Shown piece after piece: positions 37,059 to 50,131 of a DNA stretch of 64,000 bases (the first letter of the stretch is position 1; each line of letters begins with the position of its first letter). The translations under genes were made by a program, and so were the position numbers. Source of the DNA: Henckelia pumila (lineage: Eukaryota > Streptophyta > Magnoliopsida > Lamiales > Gesneriaceae); contig NC_133123.1 in assembly GCF_033568475.1 (NCBI RefSeq), positions 135,988,242 to 136,052,241 on the forward strand, read 5' to 3'. The notes under the pieces are model-generated. The model had not been told where the DNA came from. It did no database searches and worked only from the letters and a program-made list of their open reading frames with translations.

Positions 37059-40000
37059 TGTAACGTCCGAAAATTTGCTACGTAAATCCGCATGCATAAC
37101 TAAGAGATTTAATAAGTTTAAAATAATGTGAAAATGTGTTAAATTGTTTTTATGAGTGATTATTTAAATTATGTGATTTATTTTCATGTTTTAAATATTT
37201 TTTCGGCATTTAAATTTGTTTTCTGTGGTTTATGAATTTATTTGAGAAAGTTTATTTTATGATCGCGTAGGCGGGGCCGTGGACGGACGAGATGTTTGTT
37301 TTCACCCAAAATATTTTCGGAGATTTTTAGGAGCCTTAAAATATTATTTTAAGGTATAATTTGAAGAAAATTATGGTATTTATATATATGTATATTTAGA
37401 TGTCCATTTTTACCCAAAATAAATCATTTTAATGACTTTTATTAAGTTTTAAAAATCACCTATTTTATTATTTCGGGATTTTTAAGTTTTTAGCAAATTA
37501 TCATGTATTTTTTTAGTTTAAATTTTAGTAATTATCTACCCAAAGTATTTATTTAAATATTTAACCTAGACTACCCAAATATTATCCTAAGATTTTCTAC
37601 CCTATCTCACGCCTCAACTCCCTAGCCGCCTCCCTCAACCTTTCTCCATCATCTTCATCGTTCCAGCAAGATTTTCACAGCCCCGTAGCCGAGCTTTTAA
37701 GATTTTATATTGGTTGGAGATCTGTTCGTCCCGGAGAGCCGTACGACGCGACATAAACGTTATTTCTTGCAAATATTCATCAAGGCACGTCTCGAATCCA
37801 TTCTTGGCCACCATTTAAATCATATACACTGATTTTTACTATGAATGATTTGTTAATGCATGTGTTTTCAGAATTTAAGGATATTATTCATGATTCATGC
37901 ATGTAATCACGTTTTTTATGCATAAGGCTCATGTTGACGAGTTTTCTGACCACGGCTTGATCGGGACTGCTGCACCTTTGTTAGGGGTCTGATCTAGGGT
38001 CCTTAGGGTCGGTTTGGAGGGCTGGTTCATGGCTGGAAAGGGCTGGAACCGGCCATATCTTCTGATGCGCAGCAGGTCGCGCAGGTTGAGCGAGGTTGGG
38101 AGATTTGCTCGTTCTCGGTCCACAGAGCGTATTTTAGGGTGATTCCAGTTAGGTTAGAACCCCAAGACCTTGGGAAAGATTTTTCAGGTGGTTATCCGGC
38201 CGGTTATTGCCGTAGATTGGCGGCAGAACGGCCGGAAGTGGCTGCTTGCGTTCTGCGCGCGAGCAGAAACTAGGTCTAGAGTGTTTTGGTTCGTTCTTCT
38301 TCCACAGACCACGGTTTGAGGTAAAATTTGTTGGGTTAGAACCGTCTGGGTGTTGGCTAAGTATGAGAGGTGGTTTCACGGCCAAAGGTGGCTTGAGCAG
38401 GCGGCACGATCAGATTTTCTGAAGCCGCTCAGGGCTGCCTCGAGTTGGGCTTAGGGAGAGGTAAGCTAGGGTTGTGTCTTGTGTTTTGGCAGGCCGGGCT
38501 CCGCCTTTCGAGTCCGGGTCGGGTCTAAAATATAATGGGTCGAGTTAGTTTGGTCCGGGTCTGGGTTATATTAGTTGAACTCGGGTATTTTTATTTTAAA
38601 TTAAATAAGAGATTTAGTTAATAATTAATGGGTTTGGGCTTGACTTAATTAATTAATTACACTAATTTAATATTAATTTTGGGCTTAAATAATTAATGAA
38701 GTGAGCCCACTAATTTTTCATGGGCCGTGTGATTCATGAGAATTATTGGGCTAAGTTGTGTCGGGTTTAGTAATTTTATCAGTCAAATTTATAAGTTAAT
38801 GGTTAGTTAATAATTTTATTAATTTAACTTTAAGTTAATAAGTTGATGGGCCTAAATTATGTTTTTAGTGAGCCCATTAGTTTTTCATGGGCCTGGGGGC
38901 CCATGAAGCTTAATGGGCCAGGTCAAGTTGGGCTTTTGGGTTTTTGAGCCAGTCTAGGAATTTTTGAGTTTAAGTCTAGTGGTCAGCAGCTCGAACAAGT
39001 CCTTGGAAAATAAATGTCCGTAAATATATTTAATTCATGCATGCATTTTTATTAGATATATAAGTATGATTTTTAAGAAAATAAATTAAATATATATTTA
39101 CGGGCAAATTTTCATGAAAATAAAGAAATAATGAGAATTTTTATGTTCATGCATCATTAAGAATTTTCATGATAAGTTTAAGAGCATGTTATGAAAAATA
39201 TTTTTATGGAAGTTGAAGTGAAGGTGGAAAGTGATGTGGTTGGAGGCCGGGATACCTGGGCCCGGTGACCTTCCTAATGATGTATAAGTATGATGAGCTT
39301 ATGGATCCAGCTGAGAGGGCTGGTGAAGTGGCAGCACAGAGGTGGAAATCCCACCGCCGCGTACGTTGGTTTATAGATTGATCAATCGCTCAGTATGATG
39401 CCACCGACATGGATACGACCTGTTGAGAACTAAGAAATTATGATAAGACATTTTATGATATTTATTAAATATGATGTTTATGTTTAGCATGATGATGAAG
39501 CATTATAATTATTTATTCATGTTTATATGCATAATATTTTAAGAGCATGCACGTATAATTATTATTCACGTATTTTATATGATGTGTGCTTGTGTGTGGT
39601 TTCATTTTGTTATATAAGGATAGAACGTGCTGAGCCTCTAGGCTCACTAGATTTAAATGGTGCAGGTGAGCAGAATGTTAATGAAGTTAATGTGTTCCCG
39701 ACTTGTGGCGAGGGCATATGAGTATCCAGGCGGCTAGAACCCGTGACCATTGCTCTAAGATGATTTTTATGTTGAGACTAGAACATATATTTCCGCATAT
39801 GTATTATTATTATTATATATTTTTAGTATATGCATGGATTTTACATTTAAGTAATTATTTTCTAAGTTTTCATGAATTTTTGTGAAAGAAATATTATTTA
39901 GGAATTTTATTATGACATTCTTATAAATTATTATTTAGTAATTAGTTTTAAGTATTTAATTGCATGCGTGTACCTTTATTGTATTTTTTGTATATTTGTA

Positions 40001-40127
40001 TTTTAAATTAAGTAAAGTTATTTTTAAGTACGATATATATATGTATGGGCATATATATATTTATATTCATTATTTTATAATAAGAGATTTAAAAACAAAA
40101 ATTCAGTAGTAGTTTTAGGATGTTTCA
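37059..40127 (+). repeat. 3' LTR of the non-autonomous element
   Basis: 3,069 bp, a near-identical copy of 33436-36506, followed by the target duplication TTATA. Confidence 0.93.
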
Positions 40128-40132
40128 TTATA

Positions 40133-41980
40133 TCTCTCCCTATATATAAATAATCTCCACTTAAACACCATATTTTGTTTTGCCACAATTACCCTTATGT
40201 GATATAAATATTATACCATTTTTTTTTAGATTTCGATATTTCAAATTACAGATTAGTCCTAGATAATTTTTACAACTATAATATTACTCATATTTGAATA
40301 TAAATCAAATTAATATAAAAATATTATACAAGAAATAAATACATTTTAATTGGCCTTTCCATAAATAAATACATTTAAGAAATATGTTTATTCGTAAAAT
40401 GACATTAATGTCAAAACCCAAAAAAACATATAACTCTCTGCAAAATATTAATTATTAGATGTAAAATGAGCATGAGAAAGTGAAGTTTCAGAATTCAGAT
40501 TATATATAACATGTATTCGAGATATCGTGTAAATGATAATATATATTGTTTGACACTTAACAGCTAAATGATAATATATTTGGTGATAAAGACGCATTAT
40601 TATTTATTTATTTATTTGCATGAGCTTTAAATATATCGGATTGGGCCTTTCATAGCCTGCATTGGGCCCTTAACAACTAACGCAACTTCCAGCCCACAGT
40701 CCCCTTCCAGACAGAATTCACACCCTTGGATCAACTTTTGTATCTTAATTTATGCATCTATATATATAACAACAAATCGAATCCACTTTTCTCCCAAGTT
40801 TAAAATAGTTTTCCTCAAGAAAAAATTAAAATTATGCACTAATATTTGATTCTTCAACTTTCTTTAAAATTTTTGCACTTCATCACTGGATATAAATTTG
40901 TCAATTAAATACAATTGGATTTGTGTTAATGATATATCTTGCGTAAGCTTATTTTGCAAATTGGTCAAAATTTAGTTAGCATTAATGGTGTGATTAGAAT
41001 TTAGAAACCAAACAAACTAACAATATTGATTATCGAAAAAGCATTTAGAAAATTATCGATATAAATTACTGCTTTTGTAATTATTAAGAACTTACGATCC
41101 AATCTCTGTTTGATATATTAATACCGTTTTTTTAATTACATATTATTAGTTTTTTTTTTAATTTTATTTTCGAACGCAATATGTGAGCAGTTCTTTATTT
41201 GTTTATTTCTCAAAAGCCCAAAAAGAAAATTCTAATAAACAAAATTATATCTAGGAACTAAAAAAACTAGAAATGGAAAATAATATCAAAATGTCAACAA
41301 AACGTGACAAGCTATGTATGCACAGTGACAAACTAACAATTTGAACCAAAATAGTTCAAACAACAATCAATTTATGCATATATTGCACAGTATATACCTG
41401 AATACCCTAATTAACCAGACCTGAATGACCTAATTTGACCAAATCAGCCGCCCACAAAGCCATAAATAGTCTATTTATAATTTGGCCAGGTGACTCTAAG
41501 CCAAAATAGAAACACAAACTTAAGGGCAACATCCCACTTTCATGTTTACTAACTCGATCGGATCCAATATGGGCAGAAAATTTATGATTGTATTCTTTAA
41601 ATATATATATAATAAAATTAAAAGTATGATTTGAATATTTAATCTTGAAAATTCATATCCATCCATTCCCGTATCACATATTCAATATCTCAGCTGCAAA
41701 ACGCTCATCAGATGTGTTTAGGGAGATGTAATCCAAGAATTTTGATTATAATTTTATTGTTTATAATGAAACAATAAATCAAATATTAAAATCATACCTT
41801 CAATTTTTTCACATTAGTAATATAAAGTATGTTGAATTTCAAATGACATTATTATCTGGTGTCTGCATGGTTAATTTGAAATTCATTCTAATTACTTATC
41901 TAAACAATAGAAATATAATCGAATATATTTGAAATCATTAATGGATTGGAAATCTATTAATCCAAACGCAACCTTAATTA
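40133..41980. other. AT-rich spacer, no gene seen
   Basis: Non-coding DNA after the LTR element. No conserved frame, RNA gene or clear transposon end was recognised. Confidence 0.55.
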
Positions 41981-41986
41981 TTTATA

Positions 41987-42160
41987 GGGAAAATAATGTT
42001 TTTTTTTCCTCTTGAACAAAAATCCAATATTGAGTTTCATTAACTTGTCAAATTTTGGTTTTTGTCCACTAGCTTTTAAGTTTCGACGATTTTAGTCAAA
42101 TTAATGACATGATTCCGGACACGTCAACAATTTCTGGCGTTGAGCAAAACCTAAAATAAA
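41987..42160. repeat. Partial copy of the MITE family seen at 22412
   Basis: GGGAAAATAATGTTTTTTTT followed by a segment like TTTTTGTCCACTAGCTTTTAAGTTT matches the left half of the 22412-22785 element. The matching right end was not found. Confidence 0.5.
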
Positions 42161-42879
42161 ACAAATAAATGAAACAAAAAATTATCTTCAATTGTAAATT
42201 ATCTTACAATTAAGGGAGTATTTGCAAAAATATATATATATATTTTTGGAGAAACGATTAAATTTACAAATAATGAAATGGTGGGGGAAAAAAATAAGAA
42301 GTTGATATTGTCAATTTGAAACAACAAATTAAAATGAAAGCTGAAAACCAAAAACGACTAGTGTTTAATTTGACAAACAAGTTATTCTAGTGCAAACTTG
42401 TTATCACAATTACTTTTGTATAATCAAAATTAATCAGCATCCCAACAACTCTTAGATTTTATTAAAAGAATTAAAAAACTAATTAACACACAATTTGAAT
42501 TTAAAAAAAAACATACAAAACCACTTTTCGAAAAAACTAAAATCAAATAATTATTTTTTTTTTTTAAAAAAAGAAGTATTTCGAACACCTCCCAAAAAAA
42601 ATGTCATAAATCACAAACTAACTTTTGATGCATTTACATCAGCCCCATCAACCCAACCCTAAATTAGAAGACTGTAACATAAAATAAAAATTTAAAAAAA
42701 AAAAAAATGAAGAGGAAAGGTCATGTCACGACAGTAGACAACTCACTCTCAAATCTCTGTACTCTGAGATTGTAAGATAGTCATAGTGATTATACCTATA
42801 TACTCAGTCCCCACACCCATCCATTCCCCCACCCCCTCATTAAAAATAAATAACATTCTTCAAATGCTTTTCTTTCTTT

Positions 42880-44542
42880 CCAAATCACACACCCACTGTG
42901 ACTTGTGAGTGATCTTAACTTTTTTTCTTAATTTTTAGCTGCTCTAGTTTTGCTTTCTCCCCGTTTCCATAGCCTCTGCTCTTGGGGGACTTTTTTTCAC
43001 CTGTTTTCACGCTCAAATACACGCACATATATTTGATATTTTTATATAAAGAAAAGAAAAAGATACCCTCGCTCGCTCTATAATTTCTCTAGGCGCCCTC
43101 TTCATGAAATAAGGGTCCTCCTTTTCTTCCGCGCTCTCTTCTTTTCACCATCTTTATATGCACACTTTCGTTTCTAATTCACTCCAGTAAGCGAAAAGAT
43201 TGTTGCTCAAAGAAAACCCTTTTGCATGATCCTTTAAACTACCGAAAAAAACTATATTCGATTGATAGAAAAAAAAAAAAAAGAGAACCCTTTTACTTGT
43301 ACGTCTGGCAAGGAACAATTTATAATATTATGAGGAAAAATTTGACAGGAGAAGTTGCATCAAACGAGCTGGGAAATTAGGAGGCAAAGGACCCAAATTG
43401 AACTTGTTTTCACCTATTTGTCAAACTACACGCCACCCGAAGAGGGTACTGTACAAGGGAAGAATAAGATTGACTGCAGAAATCGAGGCGCTTTAAATTT
43501 TCAACGAGAGGAGGAACAGAATTACAGGGCCATTTTCTGTCTAGGTATATACCATTTTCTTGATTTAACTTTATTATATTATAATATATATATGTATGTA
43601 TGTATGTATTCTTTGAGTATTTTCAAGTGATTTAATTTTATTTTTTTTATTTGATTGTGTTATTATTTGTTGTGTTAATATCAAATCCGGGATAGTAGAA
43701 AGAAACATCTGCCTTCTCTCTCAAAAAATCTTATTTTCACAGGTAAGTGAGGTAATTAATAGTCTCTCCTCTTCCTCTCTCTCTCTCTCTCTCACTCTCT
43801 CCACACATTTTTCTAGCAATTTGTCACTCACTAATTAACATGCAAAAAGGAATGAATTCCAAAAAATGATTAACGTAGAAAACACTCACTGTCACGAGAT
43901 CCAATCCAAGAATCTCTTTTTCCACGATTCAATTATAAAAAAGTGAGCTTATAACATTTTGTCATTATACCTCAATTTCTTGCATATAAAATCCATACAT
44001 TATACAAGAGTACTGAATTAAAAAGGGTTTTCACGTACGTAGCAAATTTACACTAGTTTTAGTGCTCTCTTTCTGTTTCTGTATAAAATTAGAGCTAGAG
44101 ATTTAACATGTTTAGGGTTGTGGTTTGGAAGTGGATATATAGCTAGATATGAAGCTCTTGATTTGTTCCCAAAACCATATATATATTTGGATCCATTTTG
44201 CTAATAAATTAAATCTTGAAATTAATGACAGCTGTTTTTTTACATCTTGTTGTTTCTGGACACGTACAGCCGCCTGGCCAAAGTTGAAAATTTTCAGATC
44301 ACAAGCTAAGCATTCACCAAGAAGAAGAATATTAGAGACTTGACAGATCCTACGCGGAGACTCATAAACGGGCAGGTACATAAAACATTCATTTTCCAGA
44401 TTTGGTCATGAGATTCTTTTTCTCATCTGTAGCCAGTTTTGATTTTGATCTTCTTAAATTCAATCGACTTTTTGGGGTCGCTTCTTTAAAGCAGCTGCCA
44501 ATGATTTATGTGTCAAAAGGCATCTTAATTAGCAGCCTAAAG

Positions 44543-44573
<31 letters not shown>

Positions 44574-44822
44574 ATTTCTTTGACCTAAAAGCAAATTAAA
44601 ACTGTTGTGTTTGTGTTGTTTCTTTCTTTTGTAAGAATTTTATGCTTACTAGGTTTTCAAGAATATTTTCGATGACTTGTCTTTTCTCAAAATTCTATCT
44701 TTGTGTGGTCATGTTGAAGTAATATATATTTATATATACATACAAAAAGTCTAAAGAAAAAAAGGATCTTTCGATATTCATTTCTTGAAATTGTATATTT
44801 AGTGGAAAAAATTTCCCAATTC
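42880..44822 (+). promoter_or_regulatory. Promoter and long leader region of the AS2-like gene
   Basis: Non-coding DNA before the ATG at 44823. A weak TATA-like site (TTTATATG) lies at 43153, a (CT)n run at 43775-43793 and an (AT)n run at 44543-44570. Good splice-like sites occur (donor CAGGTACATAAA at about 44374; acceptor TATATTTAG at 44802), so the 5' leader may be spliced, as is known for Arabidopsis AS2. Exact leader exons cannot be fixed from sequence alone. Confidence 0.4.
44543..44570. repeat. (AT)n microsatellite
   Basis: A 28-bp AT run in the leader region of the AS2-like gene. Confidence 0.95.
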
Positions 44823-45419
44823 ATGGCTTCATCATCAAACTCCCCGTGCGCCGCCTGCAAGTTCCTGCGCCGGAAATGCCAGCCGGAGTGCGTCTTCGCG
44901 CCGTACTTTCCGCCGGATCAGCCGCAGAAATTCGCCAACGTGCACAAAGTCTTCGGCGCCAGCAACGTGACCAAGCTGCTCAACGAGCTGCAGCCGCATC
45001 AGCGCGAAGACGCCGTTAATTCCCTGGCTTACGAAGCCGACATGAGGCTGCGCGACCCCGTCTACGGCTGCGTCGGAGTCATCTCTCTCCTCCAACACCA
45101 GCTCCGCCAGCTGCAAATGGACCTCAGCTGCGCCAAATCGGAGCTCTCCAAGTACCAGAATCACCTCAACGGCGGCTTCATCCACCACCACCAGCAGATC
45201 AACCTCCTCGGCGGCGGCATGGCGGCGAGGGACTTCCACCACCAGTTCTTTCCCGCCACTCATCATCAGCAGCAACCGGTGATTAATGGGTATAATGATG
45301 CTAGTAGCTTCCTCGCCATGAATATGTCAGCCAGTCTCGGACAGTTGGGCGGATTTCAGCAGGCCAGGGCCGCGGGTGCCGCGGCCGATGGTCGCCGGAC
45401 GCCGGTGGAGCCATCGTAG
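44823..45419 (+). CDS. AS2: LOB-domain transcription factor, ASYMMETRIC LEAVES2 (LBD6) type
   Basis: An intronless coding part of 198 residues starting MASSSNSPCAACK. The class I LOB domain is complete: zinc-like motif Cys9-x2-Cys12-x6-Cys19-x3-Cys23, the GAS block (FGASNVTKLLNEL, then DPVYGCVG) and a leucine-zipper-like coil (ISLLQHQLRQLQMDLSCAKSEL). After it come His/Gln-rich stretches and the C-terminal FQQARAAGAA...DGRRTPVEPS, which resembles the end of Arabidopsis AS2 and sets it apart from other LBD proteins. AS2 acts in the nucleus with the MYB protein AS1 to repress class I KNOX genes and to set upper-side leaf identity. The start at 44823 is chosen because AS2 proteins begin MASSS and no ATG precedes it in frame nearby. 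Its GC content is much higher than the surrounding DNA. Confidence 0.93.
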   Translation: MASSSNSPCAACKFLRRKCQPECVFAPYFPPDQPQKFANVHKVFGASNVTKLLNELQPHQREDAVNSLAYEADMRLRDPVYGCVGVISLLQHQLRQLQMDLSCAKSELSKYQNHLNGGFIHHHQQINLLGGGMAARDFHHQFFPATHHQQQPVINGYNDASSFLAMNMSASLGQLGGFQQARAAGAAADGRRTPVEPS

Positions 45420-46330
45420 GGTTTTTTTTTTTTTTTGATCCGCCATAATTTCATTTACTTAATTATTAATTAATAATTAATTAATATTTTAAAGCCGGCG
45501 GTGAGTACGTTATATCGGTATTGCTACTCATGAAAACACTTGCGAACTAAATTATTATTATTATTTGTGTTATTATTTATTTTGATTTTCGTTACTTACA
45601 CTATTTAATGATTTGTATTTCATATATTAAATAGCTTTTGTCTTCCTTCAAATTTATCTAAACCCTACTCGTAATTTTGTGTTTAATTAATGATCAGATG
45701 GGTGGATATATCAAATTATCGAGTTGTAATTTCTTTTGAACTTTTTAAAAATATGGGTAATTTCAGTGATTATTTATATTATCCGAATTGTAATATATTT
45801 TGATACCTTATAAGCCGACGTGGATTTTTTATTTTTCACTTCAGGAGTCTAATGTTAGGTAATCAATTCAATGATAATATTTTTAAAAACAAAAACAACA
45901 GAACTTTAAATATATCAACACTGAAAGAAAGAAATATAATAACTCACTAGGACCATTCATTTACTACAATAAATTGTCAAATAACTCATTCTTAATTTTT
46001 TTTTTTTTTTTAAAAAAAACACACACACACACACATGCATTTCTTTATTTGCACAACTATATATAGTATGTATTTCTTCCGTCATGGTTATATATTTGAC
46101 ATATTTTTTTCACAAATTAATTAAGAAAAATTATTTGAATAGCAAGTTATAAACTTTTTATTTTATCTCTTAGCTTCAAATTCATTTGAAAAATAGTTGC
46201 ACGTTTTTTCAAGACATAGTTAACAACAATATATTAATAAAAAAAATTAAAATATTACTTAATATATACAGTAGAAACCTATATATTTGGAACAAATACA
46301 AAACATAACTTATATAGTTAAGACATAAAA
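45420..46330. other. 3' flank of the AS2-like gene and AT-rich spacer
   Basis: No further gene was found. The first few hundred bases probably hold the 3' untranslated region. Confidence 0.5.
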
Positions 46331-46340
46331 AGTTATTTAT

Positions 46341-46690
46341 GGTACCGTTTGATACATTGAATGAAAGTGGGATAATCCACAAATTTTTAATCATCTCATG
46401 TTTCTTTCATTTTTTTGTTAACTCAATTTTATCTCATGACCCGGTATGACATTATATATAGGTTTGATAAAAAAATCTTTTTCAACACATGTTATTAGTG
46501 AAAGATGAGTAGAAATTAGAAATGACAATTAAGAGATTTTATAATAATAAACGTAATAATTTTACAAAATTAAAAACATAAAAAACAACATATTGTTCAT
46601 ATCTATGTATCGTTTATCCATATTTCATCATGTTTTTATCACATTTTTATTTATTTTTCATACATCTCATCCATAAAACCAAACAGTATC
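46341..46690. mobile_element. Candidate MITE with GTTTG-type inverted ends
   Basis: The left end GGTACCGTTTGATAC and the right end, reversed, GATACTGTTTGGTTTTAT are inverted with few mismatches, enclosing about 350 bp of AT-rich DNA. Plant MITEs with '(G)GTCCGTTTGG' ends are common, and this looks like a worn member. A similar single end occurs at 52059. Confidence 0.45.
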
Positions 46691-49484
46691 TATATGTATA
46701 AACCAACGACTCTGTAATTGTTAATCGAAACAGCTAATTAATCATGTTGATTGTTAAAATATGGTTTATCCTGTTAATTAATATTTTGGCAATAAAAACA
46801 GAATAATATAATATTTAAGCGCAATATTTTTCAGAAAGCATGAAAATAATACTTTATAATATTGAATAATATTTGGGAAAAAAAATTAATATGATGTACT
46901 ACTGTTCATGCAGTCCAACAGTAACATGCCTAGATGGTGTAAGGGCCCATTCCTTAAAATCTTGAAGGCTAGCACAGTGAGTTTTGTTTTGTATTTTTGC
47001 TATTATACAGTTTACAATTAATAGAAGAGAGAGAGTGTGACAGACAAGCAAACACTTGCCTCAACTATGTTTCAAATTTTATTTTTTCTATATATATATA
47101 TAAAAAAGGAAAATAAAAATTTTCACGCATATTTTGATACTATTTTTAATGCTTATCATTTTTATGGTATGATTTCAAGTTATCATGTGAATCTTCTAAA
47201 TTTAGTATTGACTTTTATTGCATTCTATATTGATGTGGTATTATATGAGCTCGAGCATTATTTAATCATTAAATTGTGGAATTTGATTTTGATGATCCTT
47301 TATATATCTCACGTAATTATATTAAACTACAGTGTTGTCGAATACAAATCTTGTTTGCCCCGTGATCTATTGTTGTAGCCATTATTAATTTTTACTCGTC
47401 CGTTTCAATTATATAGGTTTTTATGTGTTTTTTTTTTCAGTTGTCTTAAATATATAATATTCTAGTCTCTCTTTTCATTTTCAGTATCGTGTCTTATTTT
47501 TATTTTTTAAAACTAACATACATATATACGGTATACATCCTATAATAATTAACAAAATTTTAGAAAACATTTATGTATGTATTTTTATGTTATTTTTAAT
47601 GATTTTTTAATATGTGTAAAAAATAAATAAGTTCATATATTAAGTTGTTGTTGTTATTATTATTATTATTTTATTACATTAAGTTGTTATTTCTGCATAG
47701 AAGATAGTTTTCAAATCATTAGTTCATTCATTAATTATGTGCTTCTACTATTATTATTAGAAGTGCAATAAATAGTCGAGGATGGAGGAAAAAACATTCT
47801 TTTAAAACCGCATTAATCCGCGGTCTTCTTTATGACAGGATATATATGGGATTATTTTACTTTGCAATTAAGTCTATATATTGATTGATGTCCAATTACT
47901 GAATTCGTGTCACTTACATCGAGGTACATGTCATATACGTTGTTCTCCACATAAACAACCATTCTCGTTAATTAGACAAGAAAGATTATTATTTAATCTT
48001 ATATTCAAAATTATAAGTTGAAAACTACAAGGGTTTCAAAATCTCCATTATTTACGAGATAGATAGATGTTTTTCATGTGTTTTTGTTTTTCTATCTATT
48101 TGATTGATTTGATGGATTCTAGTAATGTTATGATATATAGGAGAAGGATGACACCATGAAGTTTGTGATGATATAACCATCATATATACTTGGTTTTTGG
48201 TAAACTTTCAAGCACCACTTAATTTTATAATTAATATCGCAGATATTACAATTATTGAGAAAGAAATTTTTGAAAACAAACGAAAAAACTATTGTGTTTA
48301 AATAATTATTTTATTTAAAAAATTTAAGCTATGGTAAAAAAAATTGCATCATTTGCATGTATATAAATATTTGGCTGATCAAATTAATTGATATATACAG
48401 ATATTATAATTAAATTGAAAGAAAAATATATAATAAAAATGAATTGGATAGACAATGATGACGTAGGTGTGTAATGATGGCATCAAGAACCCCACTTTAA
48501 ATGCATTCTGCAGTGGACTGACTAACTGGGGTAGTCTCGTCTCAGTCACACACATGAGTGTGTGTATATGTGTGAATTTTATACTTCATGAATTCAATAT
48601 TTAAACAACTACTAAATATTATATTCTCTAAAGATATTTATGAATCTATGTAATTAATCAATATTTGTTATGTAAAAATAATATTTATATATATATATAT
48701 ATAATCACTCGAACATTAAAAGATAATAATGAAATGACAAAAGGGGAAAAGATAGCTAACTAGCTAGCGAGCCAATGAATACGTACGTACTACACAAACC
48801 AACCAACCCACACGCACAAAAATAAGGCCTCTTACGGATTAATTATGACATGCATATTATGCAGGAGGAGGGGGGTCTACATGCACTCTACCCCTGCTTA
48901 ATTGATTACAATAAGATACAAAAACTGCGGTGGATTGGTGTTATTATTTTAGGTCAGCGTATGTTGCTGGGGTTACATGTTTTCATATATATACATGATT
49001 TGGATGCCAGTACTCTTTAAGTACTCTTGAGTGTTTTTTTTTTTTTTTTTGTTGAGAAGAGAGTACTCTTGAGTTGAATATACGTACATATATATTATAT
49101 ATATTTGCATGTATATATTATATAGCATTGTTACCAGAGAGTTTTGTGATTTTGATATGTTATCTAGAGTTCAATTTTAGTCATGTGTATATATATATTC
49201 TATTATTTCGATAATTTTGGTAATTTATTTAATTTGTAACAGTACATAAAAAATGTATTAAAACTGCAAAAAAGATGATATATATATATCAAAAACGAAA
49301 TTTTATAAATAGACGATGCCAATCGCAAAGATTCGAATATGAATGATCAAATTAATAAACAATTTCTTCTGTCACGATATCACAGACATATATATACGAG
49401 TAGATTCAATAAATATCTGTAATAAAAGAATAAGACTTTTTCACATAAAAAAATTAAATCCAAATTGAAGATCCGCCCCGTTAC
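46691..49484. other. AT-rich spacer, no supported gene
   Basis: Open frames here, including one of about 113 codons at 47037-47378, are AT-rich and rich in Ile/Leu/Tyr/Phe without any known domain. Several TA microsatellites are present, for example at about 48680-48702. Confidence 0.5.
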
Positions 49485-49487
49485 TAA

Positions 49488-50131
49488 GAGCATCTCCAAT
49501 CAGGTGCTCTATCTTGTTATTTTGCTCTATTATGAAGTAAACTGCACTCCAATCCAGCGCCAAAGTCTGCGCTAAATTGGTGTGCAGCTACAGTGCTGCG
49601 TCAATTTGGGCGCAGCACTGTAGCTGCGCCATCCTATTTTCTTTTTTTTTTTTTTTAATTTTTTTTGTTTCTTTTTTTTTTTTGTTAATTAAATTTCTTT
49701 TATCTTTTAAGCAATTAATTAACAATTAAATTTGTCAACTCATTTAGAGATGCAATAACCGTATTCTATTATGAAGGAATTGTGTAAATTTAATAAATTT
49801 AATAACGAAAACAAAAAATATTTAAAAAATTTTGCAAAATGGTAGAACAAATTAATTAAATATTAATATATTTATTTTATATTATTTATTTAAATTAATT
49901 TAGATAACAGTAAAATAATTAAACATTATATTAATATATTGATTTGTATTGTATTTTTGTGAAATTAAATATTGTAGATAAATTTAAAAAGTTGAGAATA
50001 TTATAGGAATATTTTTTTTAGAGTAAAATTTGAAGTAGATGGATTGGAGATGAGTTTTGTGTTTGATGCAGAAATTACACTATTTTGGTGCAAAATTTGC
50101 GCTAAAGTAGTGCAATGGATTGGAGATGGCC
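49488..50131. mobile_element. PIF/Harbinger-type MITE (TAA target duplication)
   Basis: The ends GAGCATCTCCAATC (49488) and GATTGGAGATGGCC (ending 50131) are inverted copies, flanked by TAA on both sides (49485-49487 and 50132-50134). A 3-bp TAA/TTA duplication is the mark of PIF/Harbinger. The interior of about 640 bp has no transposase but contains a strong inner hairpin, GCAGCTACAGTGCTGCG against GCGCAGCACTGTAGCTGC, at about 49586-49627. Confidence 0.8.

Larger units (their letters stand above)
33436..40127 (+). mobile_element. Non-autonomous gypsy-related LTR element with 3.07-kb LTRs and a 552-bp interior
   Basis: LTRs 33436-36506 and 37059-40127 run from TGTAACGTCC to GATGTTTCA and are almost identical, differing at about six positions plus a small gap by eye. 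The 5-bp sequence TTATA lies directly before (33431-33435) and after (40128-40132), so the element is a whole insertion. The interior (36507-37058) has an initiator-Met primer site TGGTATCAGAGCC at 36509 and a polypurine tract ending at 37058 but no coding frame. LTR blocks (for example GTGGACGGACGAGATG), the leader GGTCCTTGGAGG and the pre-PPT sequence TTTCGAGGACGAAATTC are shared with the gypsy element at 1-10114, so it probably uses enzymes of that family. The insertion is recent. Confidence 0.93.

Noticed and set aside
43355-43630. 91-codon plus-strand frame before AS2
   Set aside because: No ATG-based start support and no domain; more likely leader or promoter DNA.
44802-44822. N-terminal extension of AS2 by seven codons
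   Set aside because: The frame would start at GTG; the ATG at 44823 gives the MASSS start typical of AS2 proteins.
44835-45275. 146-codon minus-strand frame
   Set aside because: It is the shadow of the AS2-like coding sequence, caused by its high GC content.
47037-47378. 113-codon frame in AT-rich spacer
   Set aside because: Composition is what AT-rich DNA gives (Ile, Leu, Tyr, Phe), it begins without a supported start context and resembles no family.
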